Source: Clavaria fumosa | Lineage: Eukaryota > Basidiomycota > Agaricomycetes > Agaricales > Clavariaceae | Direction of reading: 5' to 3' | NCBI GenBank assembly: GCA_951802425.1 | Contig: OX637794.1 | Coordinates: 3,224,001 to 3,288,000, forward strand | DNA: 64,000 nucleotides | Part shown: positions 21,594-32,884 of the stretch, piece by piece | Numbering within the stretch: position 1 is the first letter of the stretch | How the letters are laid out: every line of letters starts with the position of its first letter | The notes under the pieces: generated by a model | Seen by the model: the letters and a program-made list of their open reading frames with translations, nothing else | Databases searched by the model: none | Told to the model about the DNA's origin: nothing | Made by a program: the position numbers and the translations under genes

Positions 21594-24500
21594 TCATCTT
21601 CCCGGGTTCAAAACAGATTCCCAGGCAAGTTCAGCAGCGGTATGCATCCTCCTCCATAAAATAATCTGCTTCTCGGCATAGCATTTGTGCCCAGGCTTAT
21701 GCTCTGTGTCTGCCCAAACAGATCTCCTCTTCCATTCGCTTTCTCGGTTTGCAAACCAAGACAAAGTCCAAGTCATCTCATGTTTCACCAATTCCAACTC
21801 TTCATTCCACCTGTCATGTCGAGCTTTCGCTCGAAGCCAGTTGACCCGGCAAACTTCTCAGTGTTAGAGCAAGTAGACGTTGAGAGGTAAATGAGCATAT
21901 CTCACTTTCATTCATCCAAGGGCTTTCATTACCTCCTCCGGTCCTCCAAATCCAAGGTAGTTTATCATTTCTCTGGCCCACTCGGTTCTCTTCTATGACA
22001 TCTGTGTTCACCTTCAGGTCCGAATCTGAGAGCGCTTGGAATTTGGCAAGTGTATCTGCAGGAGCACCTAAGTCAGACAAGGCAGCTCTTGCTCGCTGAT
22101 ATCTCCCAGCCAGCTCTTTAATCTTAGAACTGATTTGAAGAAGCTCTGCTTGACTCCTTGTCTTGCTGCTCTGTGTTTTGGATTTTCGGATGCATAATTT
22201 GTAGAGCAGTGATTTGTGTCCGATAGCTAGCCTGAGTGCATCAAGGGACTCGCCTGCCTGTGCTGTCCGAAGTTGTATTTCTTGTTCGACAATCTGGCCC
22301 CATCCATTTTTCAGGCAGAAATCTCGACCGAAAGTCGAAGGCATCAAGAGCCTGGCTTGCATGCTATTTCCCACAAGGTCTTCAAAATGATCACCTTCAT
22401 CAATCCCATCCATACCCCCTTCAGAGTCTTCATCCCCTTGCACATCTGACTCATCTTGGTTCCACTCAAAATCTCCAAGAACTGCGGAGATTTTTAAATT
22501 GTGGCCTTCGATTTTTGATTCGAGTTTGTTTAGCCGATCTACAATGCTCTGTTTTTGAGGGATGGCAAGCTTTTGCCTCTTGGACAGTTCTGTCGCAATG
22601 GAATGCCTGGGTAAGGACTTGTTACAGGGGCACTAATAAAAACACTCAAGAGCATCACTCACTGAATTTCTTCCAAAGCCATTCCTTCCATCAGCAGAGA
22701 AACTATGCCTGAAGGCAATCCAACAGTCCTCTCCTTTGTCGACAGCATTAACTGCACTTCTGCAAGAGATGGTGCTTTATTTTTATGTCTTCAGTTTTGT
22801 ATAGGGGTCTGTGGCAAGAATTGAACCCACCTTTGTCCAATTGTACATCATATATCGACAGGTGTTCTCCACGACATTCCAAAGCAACCTTCTCACTTTC
22901 TTTCCATGCTTCTCTTAAATTGCTGGGAATATTGCGATTCAGAACTTCAAAGGGTGTTTTGGTTTGCTGAACGCCTTCAACTGCTGCTTTGAATTTGGAG
23001 GAGAGGGCTTTCACTTGATTGAACATTCAGTTTGAAAAAATATCTTGTAAAAAGCTTTTAATGCTCACCAATCTTCACTAACTTCTTCCAGTTGGAATCT
23101 CGCATGTAGTCATCCAGCACTTCTTGACGATGCGCTTTGCTCATGGCTCGTATGCTGCTGGAGATCTTGTTCAAATTGGACCACAGTGTCTCCAAAATCT
23201 CTCCATCTTGTTGTCCTGCACCAGGAATAAAATTGAGTGAGAAAAGAGGAAAACAAGAAGGAATGTGTGCCCCCAAGTGGAATTTTCCAACTGCTCCTAT
23301 GATCTTTGTAGCAGCTGGCATGTATAGGTATGCACTACTTTCAGCTTGTACTCTGAAGTTGCGAATCCACTGGCAACAAACATCGTAAATGACCAATATT
23401 TCAGACATTCCTTCGGTGCGATATTTCATAGCTTGGCATATTGCATAGTCGATGTTGATGTGACTGCCAAGAGAAAAGTTGAGAAGATTCAAAGAATGTA
23501 TTTGCTCTCACTTACCGCTCGCCCTTCTGAAAATCAACCACACAATGAGGAACAAAGCATCCATGCCGAGAACAGGCGCATGCCCCAATTCCAGTGGCTT
23601 CAAGGTGACTAGAACGTGCATTGAGTGCCTGGCTAATTGCTCGATGGTTTGAGCATTTTGACTTCTAGAAGAAGTATTCAGGATACACATGTAACAGTTT
23701 TGCTGAGGCACTTACCTCACGAATATCCTTTGCCTCTAAAAGGTGCCGCTGATAATTCGAGTTTTCTACCATATATCCTTCTCCATTAGTCAGCCACACA
23801 TCTTTGTCTGCTCTGGGCATCTTCAAGTGCTCTGCAGAAAAATTTCCGTCCACAACGAGAGATCTCCGGAAAAGCCACCTTTCATCGTCAGGAATGAGGC
23901 AAGATTACTCAGGTAAGACTCACTGGTCTGGGTGACTTCTCCAATTGTCAGGAAGATTGATCCCCGGTTGAGGGCATGCTGGGCAGAAAAGAGCTAGATC
24001 GCCTGTGCCTGGTGTTATATCCACATCATGTCCATATCCAAATTGTTTTCTATTCTTCAGATCTCTCCATTGCCGGGAGACTCTCATCAACTCTCGGTAC
24101 CGATCCTAATTATCGCGATCCAGGACAATGAACAAGCAAAATCTAGAAAAGTATGAATTGGACGAACGGGGATAGTGTCTGGGAAAGCGTTAGAGGTTAG
24201 CCACCTCAATTTGGTGTAAAATGCTCCAGCTGAAGTTTTGCACTCCATTGCATCGATATGAAAATGATCAAGAACTTGAAAAGTGAAAGCAGTTTGCGGT
24301 CTCTTGGAGCTTGCAGGAAAGAGATGGTGCTGAAGTAGTTGGATATGGTATGCTGGAGCGTTTGCACATTTGCAGTATCGTATAGTCCTTTCACACACTC
24401 CATTGGAATGAATGATTTGCAGTTGTCTTGCATGGCAACTCTCTGAATCGACGTCACCTTCGTTGCTTGAAAACTGATCCTCATTCTCGTCCTCTCCTCT

Positions 24501-25165
24501 GTCTTGGTACTCTGGACAAGGGGAGCCCTTGTGCCCTAAGCAAATCACCAATCCTGCTTGTGCGAGATCCGATGGTAAGAAGCACATTCCATTCCATAAT
24601 TCAACAGAATGGAATGGGGTATTGGCATGCCCTTTAGCACAACATGCTTTACAAGTCAGAGGCCAATAAAAGCAATCGCGACATCGAAACTTGAATTCTG
24701 TCTTGTGGCAGCCTTGGCAAGTGGTTGACGGGGATGGAGCTTCCAATCCCAAGATTTCCTCAGTGTAGATTGATCGTAGCAACAACCATTCCTCCAGAAA
24801 CACATTCTGGGCCTGAAATTATGTCAGTGGCTACACATTATGAAGGAAGCATCAACCCGTACTTTTCCTTGTTTTCGCTTCCTTGACCTCTCTACACGAA
24901 TAACAGGGACAGAGCCAGGATCAACAGATGCCTCAAAGCGAAGCACTGGAGCTGGTGCAATATTGGAGGAAAAGAAGCCACTGGCAGAGGGCTCAAATTC
25001 TTCGGACAAGAGTTTGTTCGGGGAGGCGGTGTGGGATCGAGAGGAAGTCGATTTACGAACATCGTGAGCTCGTATAAATGACTTTCGGAGTCGCTTGTTA
25101 TAAACTGGAACAAACTCAACCTCCTGAGCATTTTCTTTTCGTTTTGAACCAGGCAGTCCAGCCAT
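21594..25165 (-). CDS. KDZ (Kyakuja-Dileera-Zisupton) transposase with CxC2 cysteine cluster
   Basis: Likely the transposase that moves this element. It has about eight exons with short GT-AG introns, and the start at MAGLPGSKRKENAQ gives a basic, nuclear-type N-terminus. A CxC2-type zinc cluster follows (CQGCHK...CRDC...CKACCAKGH), known from KDZ transposases. The core has the hallmark ATGIGACACSRHGCFVPHC. Acidic residues in the expected places for a DDE triad are Asp in LVVDGNF, Asp in VIYDVCCQW and Glu in QQDGEILETLWSNLN, next to VGKFHLGAHIPSCF. The C-terminus (VNWLRAKARHDRWNEELELV ... CYAEKQIILWRR) also fits the family. I found no in-frame break across the exons I traced, so the gene may be intact. 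Exact splice sites are hand-read. It is the only full transposase in the element. Confidence 0.9.
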
Positions 25166-25637
25166 AAGTAGAGACAGAAAGAAGTACAAGTCACGTGTGT
25201 GGTATTTGAAAGAACAAAGAACCTTCCCTTATGATGCCTTTGCTTCATAACCAAGATACAACTGTCCTAGACTCATGTGTGATGAAAATGATGAGACAGC
25301 ATGACAGAAAGAAGGAACGACAGTGTGATTAAAAGGAGCGGGTCTATGTTCGCCCAGGGCCAGAAGCCGTTGCGCAGTGCAGACAGGACTGATTCGACAA
25401 ATTGTTGGTTTGGGTGATCAGTAAGGAGGCGTTCGAAGGCGTCAACTTTGAGAGGAGTTATGGTTTGGAACACGGGTGAGCTTGGACAGTTTCCCATCCA
25501 TTCCCAACGTTGAATTCACTCTCGGGAGGTGACGGTACCAGTTCTGCAAAGAGTGAGTACCTGGCTGTAACCCCAATCATCTCATCGTCATCTCTCCAGA
25601 GAAACTCAAGTAGCGACGACGCTTCGCTTTAGCTTCA

Positions 25638-26735
25638 AGTTCCTCCCTTCGACTTCTCTTTGCAGTCCCCTTTCCTGTGATGTCCCCCACAGCGGGTGCA
25701 GACATGTTTGAACCTGCAGTTCGTAGTAGACAAGCTCCGTCTCACTTCGCTGATGCGGCTAGCGACACTCCTGCCGACCCACCCGATATCACAACACTTG
25801 GTGAGGGCCCACAAACGACAACCCAAACACCACCAAGCCCCCCTACATCAACATGTGCTGATACCCGTTTGGATCCAAAGAGTCCGAGGACATAATCAGT
25901 GTATTTGGCGAGTTCTCGCTCTCGATGCGGGAAGGCGAGTGGCAACAACGGTGCGTTGCCGTGCAAAGACCCAGTCTCCTGCTGTCCTGACTAATTTTGA
26001 CGGTTTGGATGGACCGTGTCGAAGCTCAATGTCCCCGACACGTTCAATGGTTTGAGTCTTGTCACAAGTTGCATAGGCTCCCGAGAGCACAATGTCGAGG
26101 TTGACCGCTTTGCCCAAGAGGACGTTCGTCCACTCTGAATCTGGGAACCGAGGGACTCCTGGTGTGGTGGAGAGGTGAAGTTTGGCGTTTTTGATGTCGG
26201 CAGCGAAGTTAATGATGAGTCGGCAAGTGAGTTCAAGACTTGGGCTGAGTTAATTCGAAGCAAGTTTTGCCCGCTGTGCCCAGGGATAGAACTCTTCGTC
26301 AACGGGCTGCTTTCGAAGCAACCGGTCTCCTAATTCAGGTGAGTTGCTCCGTCGCCGTTTGTCTCTGGCTCCGCGGGTCTCGCCCTGCTCGCCGAGTTGA
26401 TCCTCTCCAGGTTCGAGATCCTGTCCATCAGGGTCTTCTGCATCTTCGCCACTCTCCGAGGCTGTGCGGAGAATTCTCCCATGCTCCTCAAGTGAGTCGA
26501 GATATACTTCATACGCTGAGTTGACCTGTTCTTCCGATGCGACAGGTCCTGTTTCCCGTAATACGTTGAAGATCTGTGTCACTGCCGCTCCCTTGGTGAT
26601 TTTCCCATCTCGAAAGCGCTTGACAATTTCGTCGCATCGCACATTTGTTGATGGGGCGCTTGGTAAGTCTGAGGCGGACACAGTTCTAGACGTTGGAGGA
26701 GGGTTGGTTCCGACTGCATCTGAGGTTGAGGTCAT
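25638..26735 (-). pseudogene. gag-like ORF relic with zinc knuckle
   Basis: Starts MTSTSDAVGTNPPPTSRTVS. A conserved N-terminal part (CDEIVKRFRDGKITKGAAVTQ) and a charged linker lead to FYPWAQRA. In the next frame follow LTCRLIINFAADIKNAKLHL, VPRFPDSEWTNVLLGKAVNLD and IELRHGPSKPSK, and finally a Cys/His knuckle CRFKHVCTRCGGHHRKGDC near 25690. The order (N-part, SEWTNVL-type core, zinc knuckle) is that of a gag-like ORF common in agaric retroelements. I cannot assign the superfamily. At least two frame changes break it, and no reverse transcriptase follows, so it is a relic or captured piece. Confidence 0.65.
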
Positions 26736-26739
26736 GTAA

Positions 26740-27260
26740 ACCGATCGAGAATGAAGTTCTCAATAAAGTGCTTGTGATATGTATGTGCTGCGATACGTGT
26801 GTGCTGCAATGCGTGTGTGCTAACGGAATGAGGAGGCTCAGTAACACTACCGGCTACTGGAGATGAAGGAGGCGCACCTGGTGAGCAAGAGGAGAGGCTA
26901 GAGAGCCTTTCCCTTCGCTGCTCACCAGGGTAGGGCAAGCAGGGGTAAAGTCTCGGCTGAGATGTTTGCCGCAGCGAGCGGGATACAGATAGTCCGGGCG
27001 CGGGTGAACCGAGTGTTTCACCCAGCGTGGACAATGGGAGCCTCGCCCAGCGCGGGCATGCGGAGGCGAAGCGACGCTTGTCGCTGTGTGGGCTACCAGC
27101 GTCGCGCGTGCGAATGGTATTGCCGCGCATGATTGAACTACTGTAAACAAACTTTAAAATACGACACATGATTGTGGTTCATAACACAAGCTGGCTCTCT
27201 CGAAATTCTGAAATGCTTTGGAACCAACATGTATTTACCTATTCTCATCTATCCTATTCT
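26740..27260. other. Leader of the gag-like relic and TET 3' flank
   Basis: GC-rich near 26830-27110 with many CpG (GCGAGCGGGATAC, CGCGGGCATGCGG). I see no gene. It may be the 5' leader of the gag-like ORF, which reads leftwards from 26735. Confidence 0.4.
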
Positions 27261-27263
27261 CAT

Positions 27264-28701
27264 CTATGAGATATAGTCAGATCTCTTTGGCCATGCAGGC
27301 CTCGGAAAATCCAGTCTGTCATGGACAGTGTCCTTGACGAAATGAGCAATGCATACCCTGTCCCCTTCCCATTGACGAACTTCATGGAAGAAAACCTTCC
27401 CACAGAGGGAGACCATTGTCCCAGGAGGATATGAGAGGGAAACTCCTAACTCTTGAACATCAAAAGTGGTTCCATGGTGTGCCCCAGCACTGAGAAGGAG
27501 GTCAAAGTGCGTTGGACAACCACCTTCATCCCTGTGACGAGGAGTCACCCGATTCACGATCACCTGCATTGCAGTGTATACCGATGGCCATAACTCGACA
27601 TTTTGATACTTTTGAGCCATTTCGACACCCTCTTTGATCTTGCCTATGGCTGCGAGCCCATAGTCATATAGTTCTGGAGTAATTAGTGCTGTGACACAGT
27701 TGCAGAGGAGCTCTACATCGGCAATTGCTGTCATGAATGACCGGCCATGCAATGCCTGCAAACTTGTAGATGCTCTGAGCTTCTCATGAGGTTGCTATTA
27801 GAGATCATCAGTTTGTGCTATTGGATGTCTCATTTGACGCACATCTCGTAGTTGCATAAACCAACCAGCAGAGAATGCCAGAACACCAGCGCCAAAGACA
27901 GTGTGGGCTGGAGGGTTCAAACCCTGCAACCTCCAAGGCTTATCTCGGCCTGATGTCTTGTTCACAAGATTACTCTTGATCAGGGCTATAGCTCTGTTGC
28001 AGTCAGCCTAAATATTTCCATATAAGCAAAGATCAATTAAACATGAGCTCTGCTCACGATTCGCGATGTTGAGATGATACCAGGCAGATGCCATAATATG
28101 ATGTGGTTGAACTTGTCCACTACAATTGCTGGCTCATCGATGTATCCTGAGCCATCTGGGATTCTGAATTTCTTCTTCAGACGAGCCAACTCATTATCTA
28201 TCCTTGACTCATAGTCTCCTGCCATATTGAGCTCCTTGACGTTGCTGATAAATCTTTCGACATCCCAATCTGTCTGAACTGAGAATGTAATTAGTTAACA
28301 GAGCCATGCAGCAACTAGGGACCAAGGGTATTTCAGTGCTCCACGTACTAGGGTTGAGCAAAGCATATGCAGCAGTAAGCGCTATCCTTTGGAAGTCTGC
28401 TTCTCCAAGCGGGGTGTGGTCACTCAAGTCTAAAGCTGTCTTCAGTTCCTCAAGTTCAGCCCAAACTTTGAGCCTGGGATAAAATTGAGGTTATATTAAA
28501 AAATGACAGTTGGAGGATCACATACTGTTTCTTCTTCAGGTTCTCTGTCGCATTGCCACAATGCCTACGCAAAATATCTTTCAACCGGGCCCAAATAGAG
28601 TCTTTTAGAGTGGAGGGTCCTGCCAGTGGGAAGGTCGATGAAGGTGCCAAAGGAGTGGAATTACCCGTCGTTTCCGATGCCTGTTTACGACGTCGCTTCA
28701 T
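27264..28701 (-). CDS. TET/JBP-family 2-oxoglutarate/Fe(II) dioxygenase
   Basis: Predicted to oxidise a methyl group on DNA bases (5-methylcytosine in characterised fungal relatives), using Fe(II) and 2-oxoglutarate in the nucleus. The start at 28701 gives a basic MKRRRKQ N-terminus; an upstream in-frame ATG at 28731 is possible. At least five exons. Seen in order: GEADFQRIALTAAYALLNP; a lysine-rich helix; IVVDKFNHIILWHLPGIIS, a typical lead-in; then the double-stranded beta-helix. Fe ligands are His and Asp of TPRHRDEGG and the distal His of KVFFHEVRQW. The Arg of GDRVCIAHFVKDTVHDR is placed to bind 2-oxoglutarate. HFDLLLSAGAHHGTTFDVQELGV and SYPPGTMVSLCG fill the core. All key residues are present. 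Known basidiomycete TET/JBP genes sit beside KDZ transposases, as here. Confidence 0.9.
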
Positions 28702-28815
28702 GGCTGTTTGTGGAACAGTTGTGAAAATCAAGCTTACATGATGCCTTGCTAACCTTACCCAAACGAGATAAACACTACAATGTTACCTAATAAGCCCTGT
28801 CAGCAAAGTACAATT

Positions 28816-28886
28816 TGTGAGACGAAGGGCATTCATTCACCCATTTGTACAGTACAAATGGGTGAATGAATGCCCTTCGTCTCACA
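28816..28886. repeat. Perfect 34-35 bp inverted repeat (hairpin)
   Basis: TGTGAGACGAAGGGCATTC and its continuation to GTAC at the centre are exactly mirrored, with CAG or no loop at about 28851. It lies just upstream of the TET gene, on the side of its promoter. It could be a tiny foldback element or a regulatory hairpin. Confidence 0.9.
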
Positions 28887-28965
28887 CAACTGCTATCAAG
28901 ATGACACGCTTTTCTAAGAAGTCCAGAGTTATTTTTTTGTAAGAGAAACGTAGAAAAAACACATA

Positions 28966-30454
28966 TTACACCACAAGATACACAACAACGAAAGTGAGCC
29001 TTGAACATGCCACGAGTTGAGATGAATGGTTTGCCTGAGATGAATGGTTTGCCTGCAGTTCAATGGCTTCTTCAAAGAGAGATAAAGTGGCCCATTTCTT
29101 CTCATATTTGCTGATCTCAATCTGGAGGCGCCTTCGCTTTTCCTCCAACTCCTTTTTATCAGAGAGTGAGGGTTGCCTCAAAGACTGTGTATAGGCAACC
29201 AAAGAGGCCCTATTTTGTTGTGAATGACAGGCAATGGAACTTTGCAATACGACTCACTGAGTGGCTTCTATGCTCAATCCTAGAGCCAAGAGATTAGATA
29301 TGCCAGATAGATTTCCAGCAGCATGATGTTTTTGAGAAAGCTCCAGTAGAACCTCAGCACAACCTGGTTCTGTGTAAAAGTGTATGCCATTAGCCAGGCA
29401 ATATAGCAACTATAGATATGTTTTCCAAGTACTGGCCTTTCACATTTGTGACATCGTACACCAAAAGAGCATCTCCCCGTTGAGTCATTGCCTTCTCCTC
29501 TAGGTCCTTCCATTCTAATACCCATGTTGGTTCAAGCCATTTCGTCAACTCATCCAGGGCTAACTTCTTGTCCTCTCTTTCAGTCATTGCTTTTTTTAAC
29601 TTGGTGACAATAGATTGTGCTGTGCCAAGTCATCAGCAAAGACACATGTGAGAATATGGGGATTTGCTTACATGCTCTAGACATTTTCTTCCAATTGGAA
29701 TCCTGCATGTAGCTGTCCAGTATCTCCTGCCGATGTGGTTGAGACATGCCCCTTGTATGGCTTGCTGCCTTATTAAGTGATGACCAAAGGCTTTCCAATA
29801 CTTCCCCATCCAATTGCCCCACACCTTGCACAAAGTTCAAAGAGAACTGTGCAAAACATTTTTGGATGTGAGCACCTAAGTGGAATTTTCCAACTGCAGT
29901 TATCACTTCAAGATCCTCCCGCACATACAAGTGCCCACTGGCATCAACTCGCTGCTGAAAATTGATGTGCCACTCACATCCAACATCATATACAAAAATG
30001 ACTCTCTTGGCAAGTAAGACGGCTGAGGAGTGAGCGGGTTTTGGTCGTTGGATGGAGGTTGGTCGTCTGGTGTGGGATCCTGGTTTCCTTGATCTCCGGG
30101 CTGCGAACTAATTGTATGGGATCGGGCACTTGCAGCTTCTCTGAAACGATCGAAGTTATCGAGCATCTTGGTGTAGGATTCAAGCGCTTTAAGAAACTCG
30201 GGCTGTTCGAACGTTTCGTGTGGGATGATCTGTTGGAACTGTAGGATGGCTGCAACCTTCGTGAGACGACCTCCGCGGTATTGTTGGACGACTTCATAAC
30301 ACTTTCGACCAACTTCGGTGTCTGCACCCTGAAAATTTTGGTCTTGTGCGTCGATAGACGGTCCAGCAACGTCAATCGATGCCCCTTGGTTCGATGATTG
30401 CTGTCTATTCGCTTGTGATGTAGATGGATGTGCTGTATCATCACTCCTTGACAT
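28966..30454 (-). pseudogene. Chimeric relic: gag-like N-terminus joined to a KDZ transposase fragment
   Basis: The first part (30454 to about 30010) starts MSRSDDTAHPSTSQANRQQ and contains KCYEVVQQYRGGRLTKVAAI, a paralogue of the gag-like N-terminus at 26735. Around 30000 the text turns into the second half of a KDZ core: CEWHINFQQRVDASGHLYV, ITAVGKFHLGAHIQKCF and VGQLDGEVLESLWSSLNKAA with the third acidic residue, then LEWKDLEEKAMTQRG and short downstream exons. The zinc cluster, the first catalytic Asp region and the C-terminus are absent. The KDZ part differs clearly from the complete copy at 23100-23400, so it comes from another element. Not a working gene. Whether the junction is transcribed is unknown. 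Confidence 0.7.
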
Positions 30455-30459
30455 ATTTG

Positions 30460-30994
30460 AGAATATGATTCGATTGGAGGTACGACGATATAGTGCTAAG
30501 ATGATACAGGTGTAACACTAGGGAAAAGGGAGTCATAGTGAGAGCGAGTGAGGAGGGCATACAGAGACGACATACACGAGGGGACACCGAGAGCGAGAGA
30601 GGAGGTAGAGAGGCTGGCTCGGTGTCCCTCGTGTTAAGAGTAATGGTGATGTCTCAAAGGAATAGCAGGGGCTAAGTACGAAAAGGAAATGGAAGTGGAG
30701 CGTATGAGAGTTAAACGAGGTAGAAGAGTAAACATAGGTAAGCAAGAGGAAAGGGAAGGAGAAGCGAGGTTAAGTTAAGAAGGAGAGACGAAGAGGGAGG
30801 TCTCTGAGTCGCGCGGGGCGAGAGGAGAGATGCGGGGCATCTGGACGCACGGAGCGTGAGGCGAGTGGATCGCAATATGTCAAGGACATAAGATGCACAG
30901 GGCGTGAGAGGCACGGATGCCGGATGAGTGCTCTGGGAGTGCTTGTCACAGATTAGACTCTAGTAAACTTGTTTAAAGCCGATTAAAGTCACAT
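30460..30994. other. Purine-rich, CpG-containing stretch without a gene
   Basis: Sequence from about 30530 to 30900 is rich in GAG, AGGG and CGAGAG with scattered CpG, like the leader in front of the other gag-like ORF. Probably 5' leader DNA of the ORF starting at 30454. Confidence 0.4.
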
Positions 30995-31093
30995 GATTGG
31001 ATGGACATATTGAATTGAACAGACTCTCAGTTGGTTACTCGCGATTGGAGGTCGGTGAGTCACACGCAGAGGTGTCACACTATGTGACCATCG
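30995..31093 (-). repeat. 99-bp inverted repeat, left partner
   Basis: Reverse complement of 42730-42828 with about two mismatches. It includes an ATG (ATGTCCATCCAATC on minus) equal to the first five codons of the frame that opens the JmjC locus, plus its upstream DNA. It looks like a relic of a second, inverted copy of that gene start. Confidence 0.9.
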
Positions 31094-31163
31094 ATGAAGT
31101 ACTTCAACGGCGGTCACACTGTGACCAGCGTCGAAGTACTTCAACGCCAGTCACACTGTGACC
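31071..31163. repeat. GAAGTACTTC hairpin repeat, doubled copy 4
   Basis: Two GAAGTACTTCAACG cores in tandem separated by GGTCACACTGTGACCAGC, bounded by GGTGTCACACTATGTGACC and GTCACACTGTGACC. Confidence 0.85.
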
Positions 31164-31164
31164 A

Positions 31165-32884
31165 TTCTTGAAGTTCTCTTTTTTTGCCTTCAGACTTTTT
31201 GTAGACGAACGGTCGCCTTCTCAATTGCAACTGGTGAGGGACAGTGCTTCTGGCATTGCAGAGTAATGTCAGAGGCACTGCCCCTCTCTACGCAAGGCTA
31301 TTCTATTCATCTCAGCTCTCGCATTTTCTGTTATTATTATTATCAAGATGAGCTACTCTCACCTTCAGAAGGAAGCCATGTTTGGTGTGAAAACTAGTGC
31401 TGGTACACTGTAACAAAGCAAAGTGCGAACCTCATAGGCAGTGACATTTAAAGCAGAGGTCACGTGATTTTTTTCACCGACCAGAATTTCTTCCAAATTT
31501 TTAAGTTGTTGTACAATTCTTGGTTATAACGTAGAAAAGATTGAATAAAAAAGGTATAAGAGTGCAAATGTATGTAGGGCCATTTGGAGAGGACTGAGTG
31601 GCCAGTTCAGTCCTCCCCGAGCCCGGAGAAAGAAGCGCTATCTAAATATGGGTGCATCGAAATTCTGTAGATATGCTAAGGGAAACACCCATGAGATGAG
31701 CACAGAGATATGTGAGATGTAGATACTACGTACTTTGAAAAGGCTTCTATGGAGGTTCCACTCGGTCTCGTCTGTAGGGCTAGTACTTCCTTCTTCGGAG
31801 GCTTGCGATTTCTTGTTGGTAGGGCTAGTAATTAAGGTCAGTACGAGTAACAAAAGTACGCAATACGTACCGTTTGCTAGACCCAACTCGGGTCTTCAAA
31901 ATGCCCTGAATTGGAACAATCCAGTGAGTACGCACAACTGACAATGGCAATAATTCCAGGTGGAAACAAAAGCCTATTATCTTCAAGGGGTGAGATGAGG
32001 CCAATCAGCATCAAGATCAGCATTCAATCTCATCGGCAAGCATAATGCCCCCCCCCAGAGCCAGTCCTAGGAGGCAGAATGACTCGCGCCAGCATATAGA
32101 CGCAAACTCAACTCTGAAGGCGCACAGTGCCCCCTCCCCTTGACTCGTGCTAGCCTGACTGCAAAGCCCATACCCTGAAAAATAGATGAGTAGTATGGAC
32201 TGATAGGAAACTGCTCACCTGAGAAAAAGAGCCTCGGACCTTGGAGAAGGAGTATTGGACCTCAGAGAAAGAGTGTCGGAAGAGGGAGTCGCAATGCCCG
32301 CAGCACAAGAATAAGGCGTATCCAGCACTGCTCTGCAGGTGCAGTGCTGGATGCGTCGCATTCCTATGGGAAGAGTGCATGGAAGAGAGAAGAAAGTGAC
32401 GGATCTCTATGTTTCAGTTTATTTATGTTATCATCACATGATGAGTGCTCAACGCATTGTCCATCACATGATGAACACGCGACGCGTTGTCTGTCACTGT
32501 TTCACAGATGAGCGCTGAGCACGCGACGCGTTCACAGTCACTCAAAAAAATAATCGTGTTTAAATGTGTTTACAGTAGTCCAATCAGTAGCAGCCTGGCC
32601 CCATCCTTTCTTCTCGCCCTCTTACCAGCTGTACCTTTCAGCTTCTCACTTTGGTACATTCTTTTGACTGCTAGTGTACTCATTTGCGAGCACCCGCCTG
32701 CCACTCCCTCTACTTAGCCTACTGTTTGCCCTACACGACTTGTGAGCTGAGCCCCCCCAGGCGTCATCAGATGCCGGGGGTGGCTGCTTTACCACTACTT
32801 ATTACATCATTTGCATGAATTTGTTATAGCTTATGTAACTACACTGCAAACATTCTTGCCAAACGAAACTGAGAATCTCTAATA
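31165..32884. other. Intergenic region, no gene recognised
   Basis: No open frame here shows a family match I can name. Around 32425-32545 the text repeats CATGATGA...CGCGACGCGTT three times in varied form. About 32380-32880 is likely the promoter side of the zinc-cluster gene that follows. Rejected short frames have no supporting motifs. Confidence 0.4.

Noticed and set aside
21594..25165. A Starship-type captain (tyrosine recombinase) for the giant element.
   Set aside because: The only complete transposase is a DDE-type KDZ protein with terminal inverted repeats. No recombinase motif was seen.
25638..30454. Assignment of the gag-like ORFs to a named retrotransposon superfamily.
   Set aside because: No reverse transcriptase or recombinase is adjacent, so the zinc knuckle and SEWTNVL core alone do not decide it.
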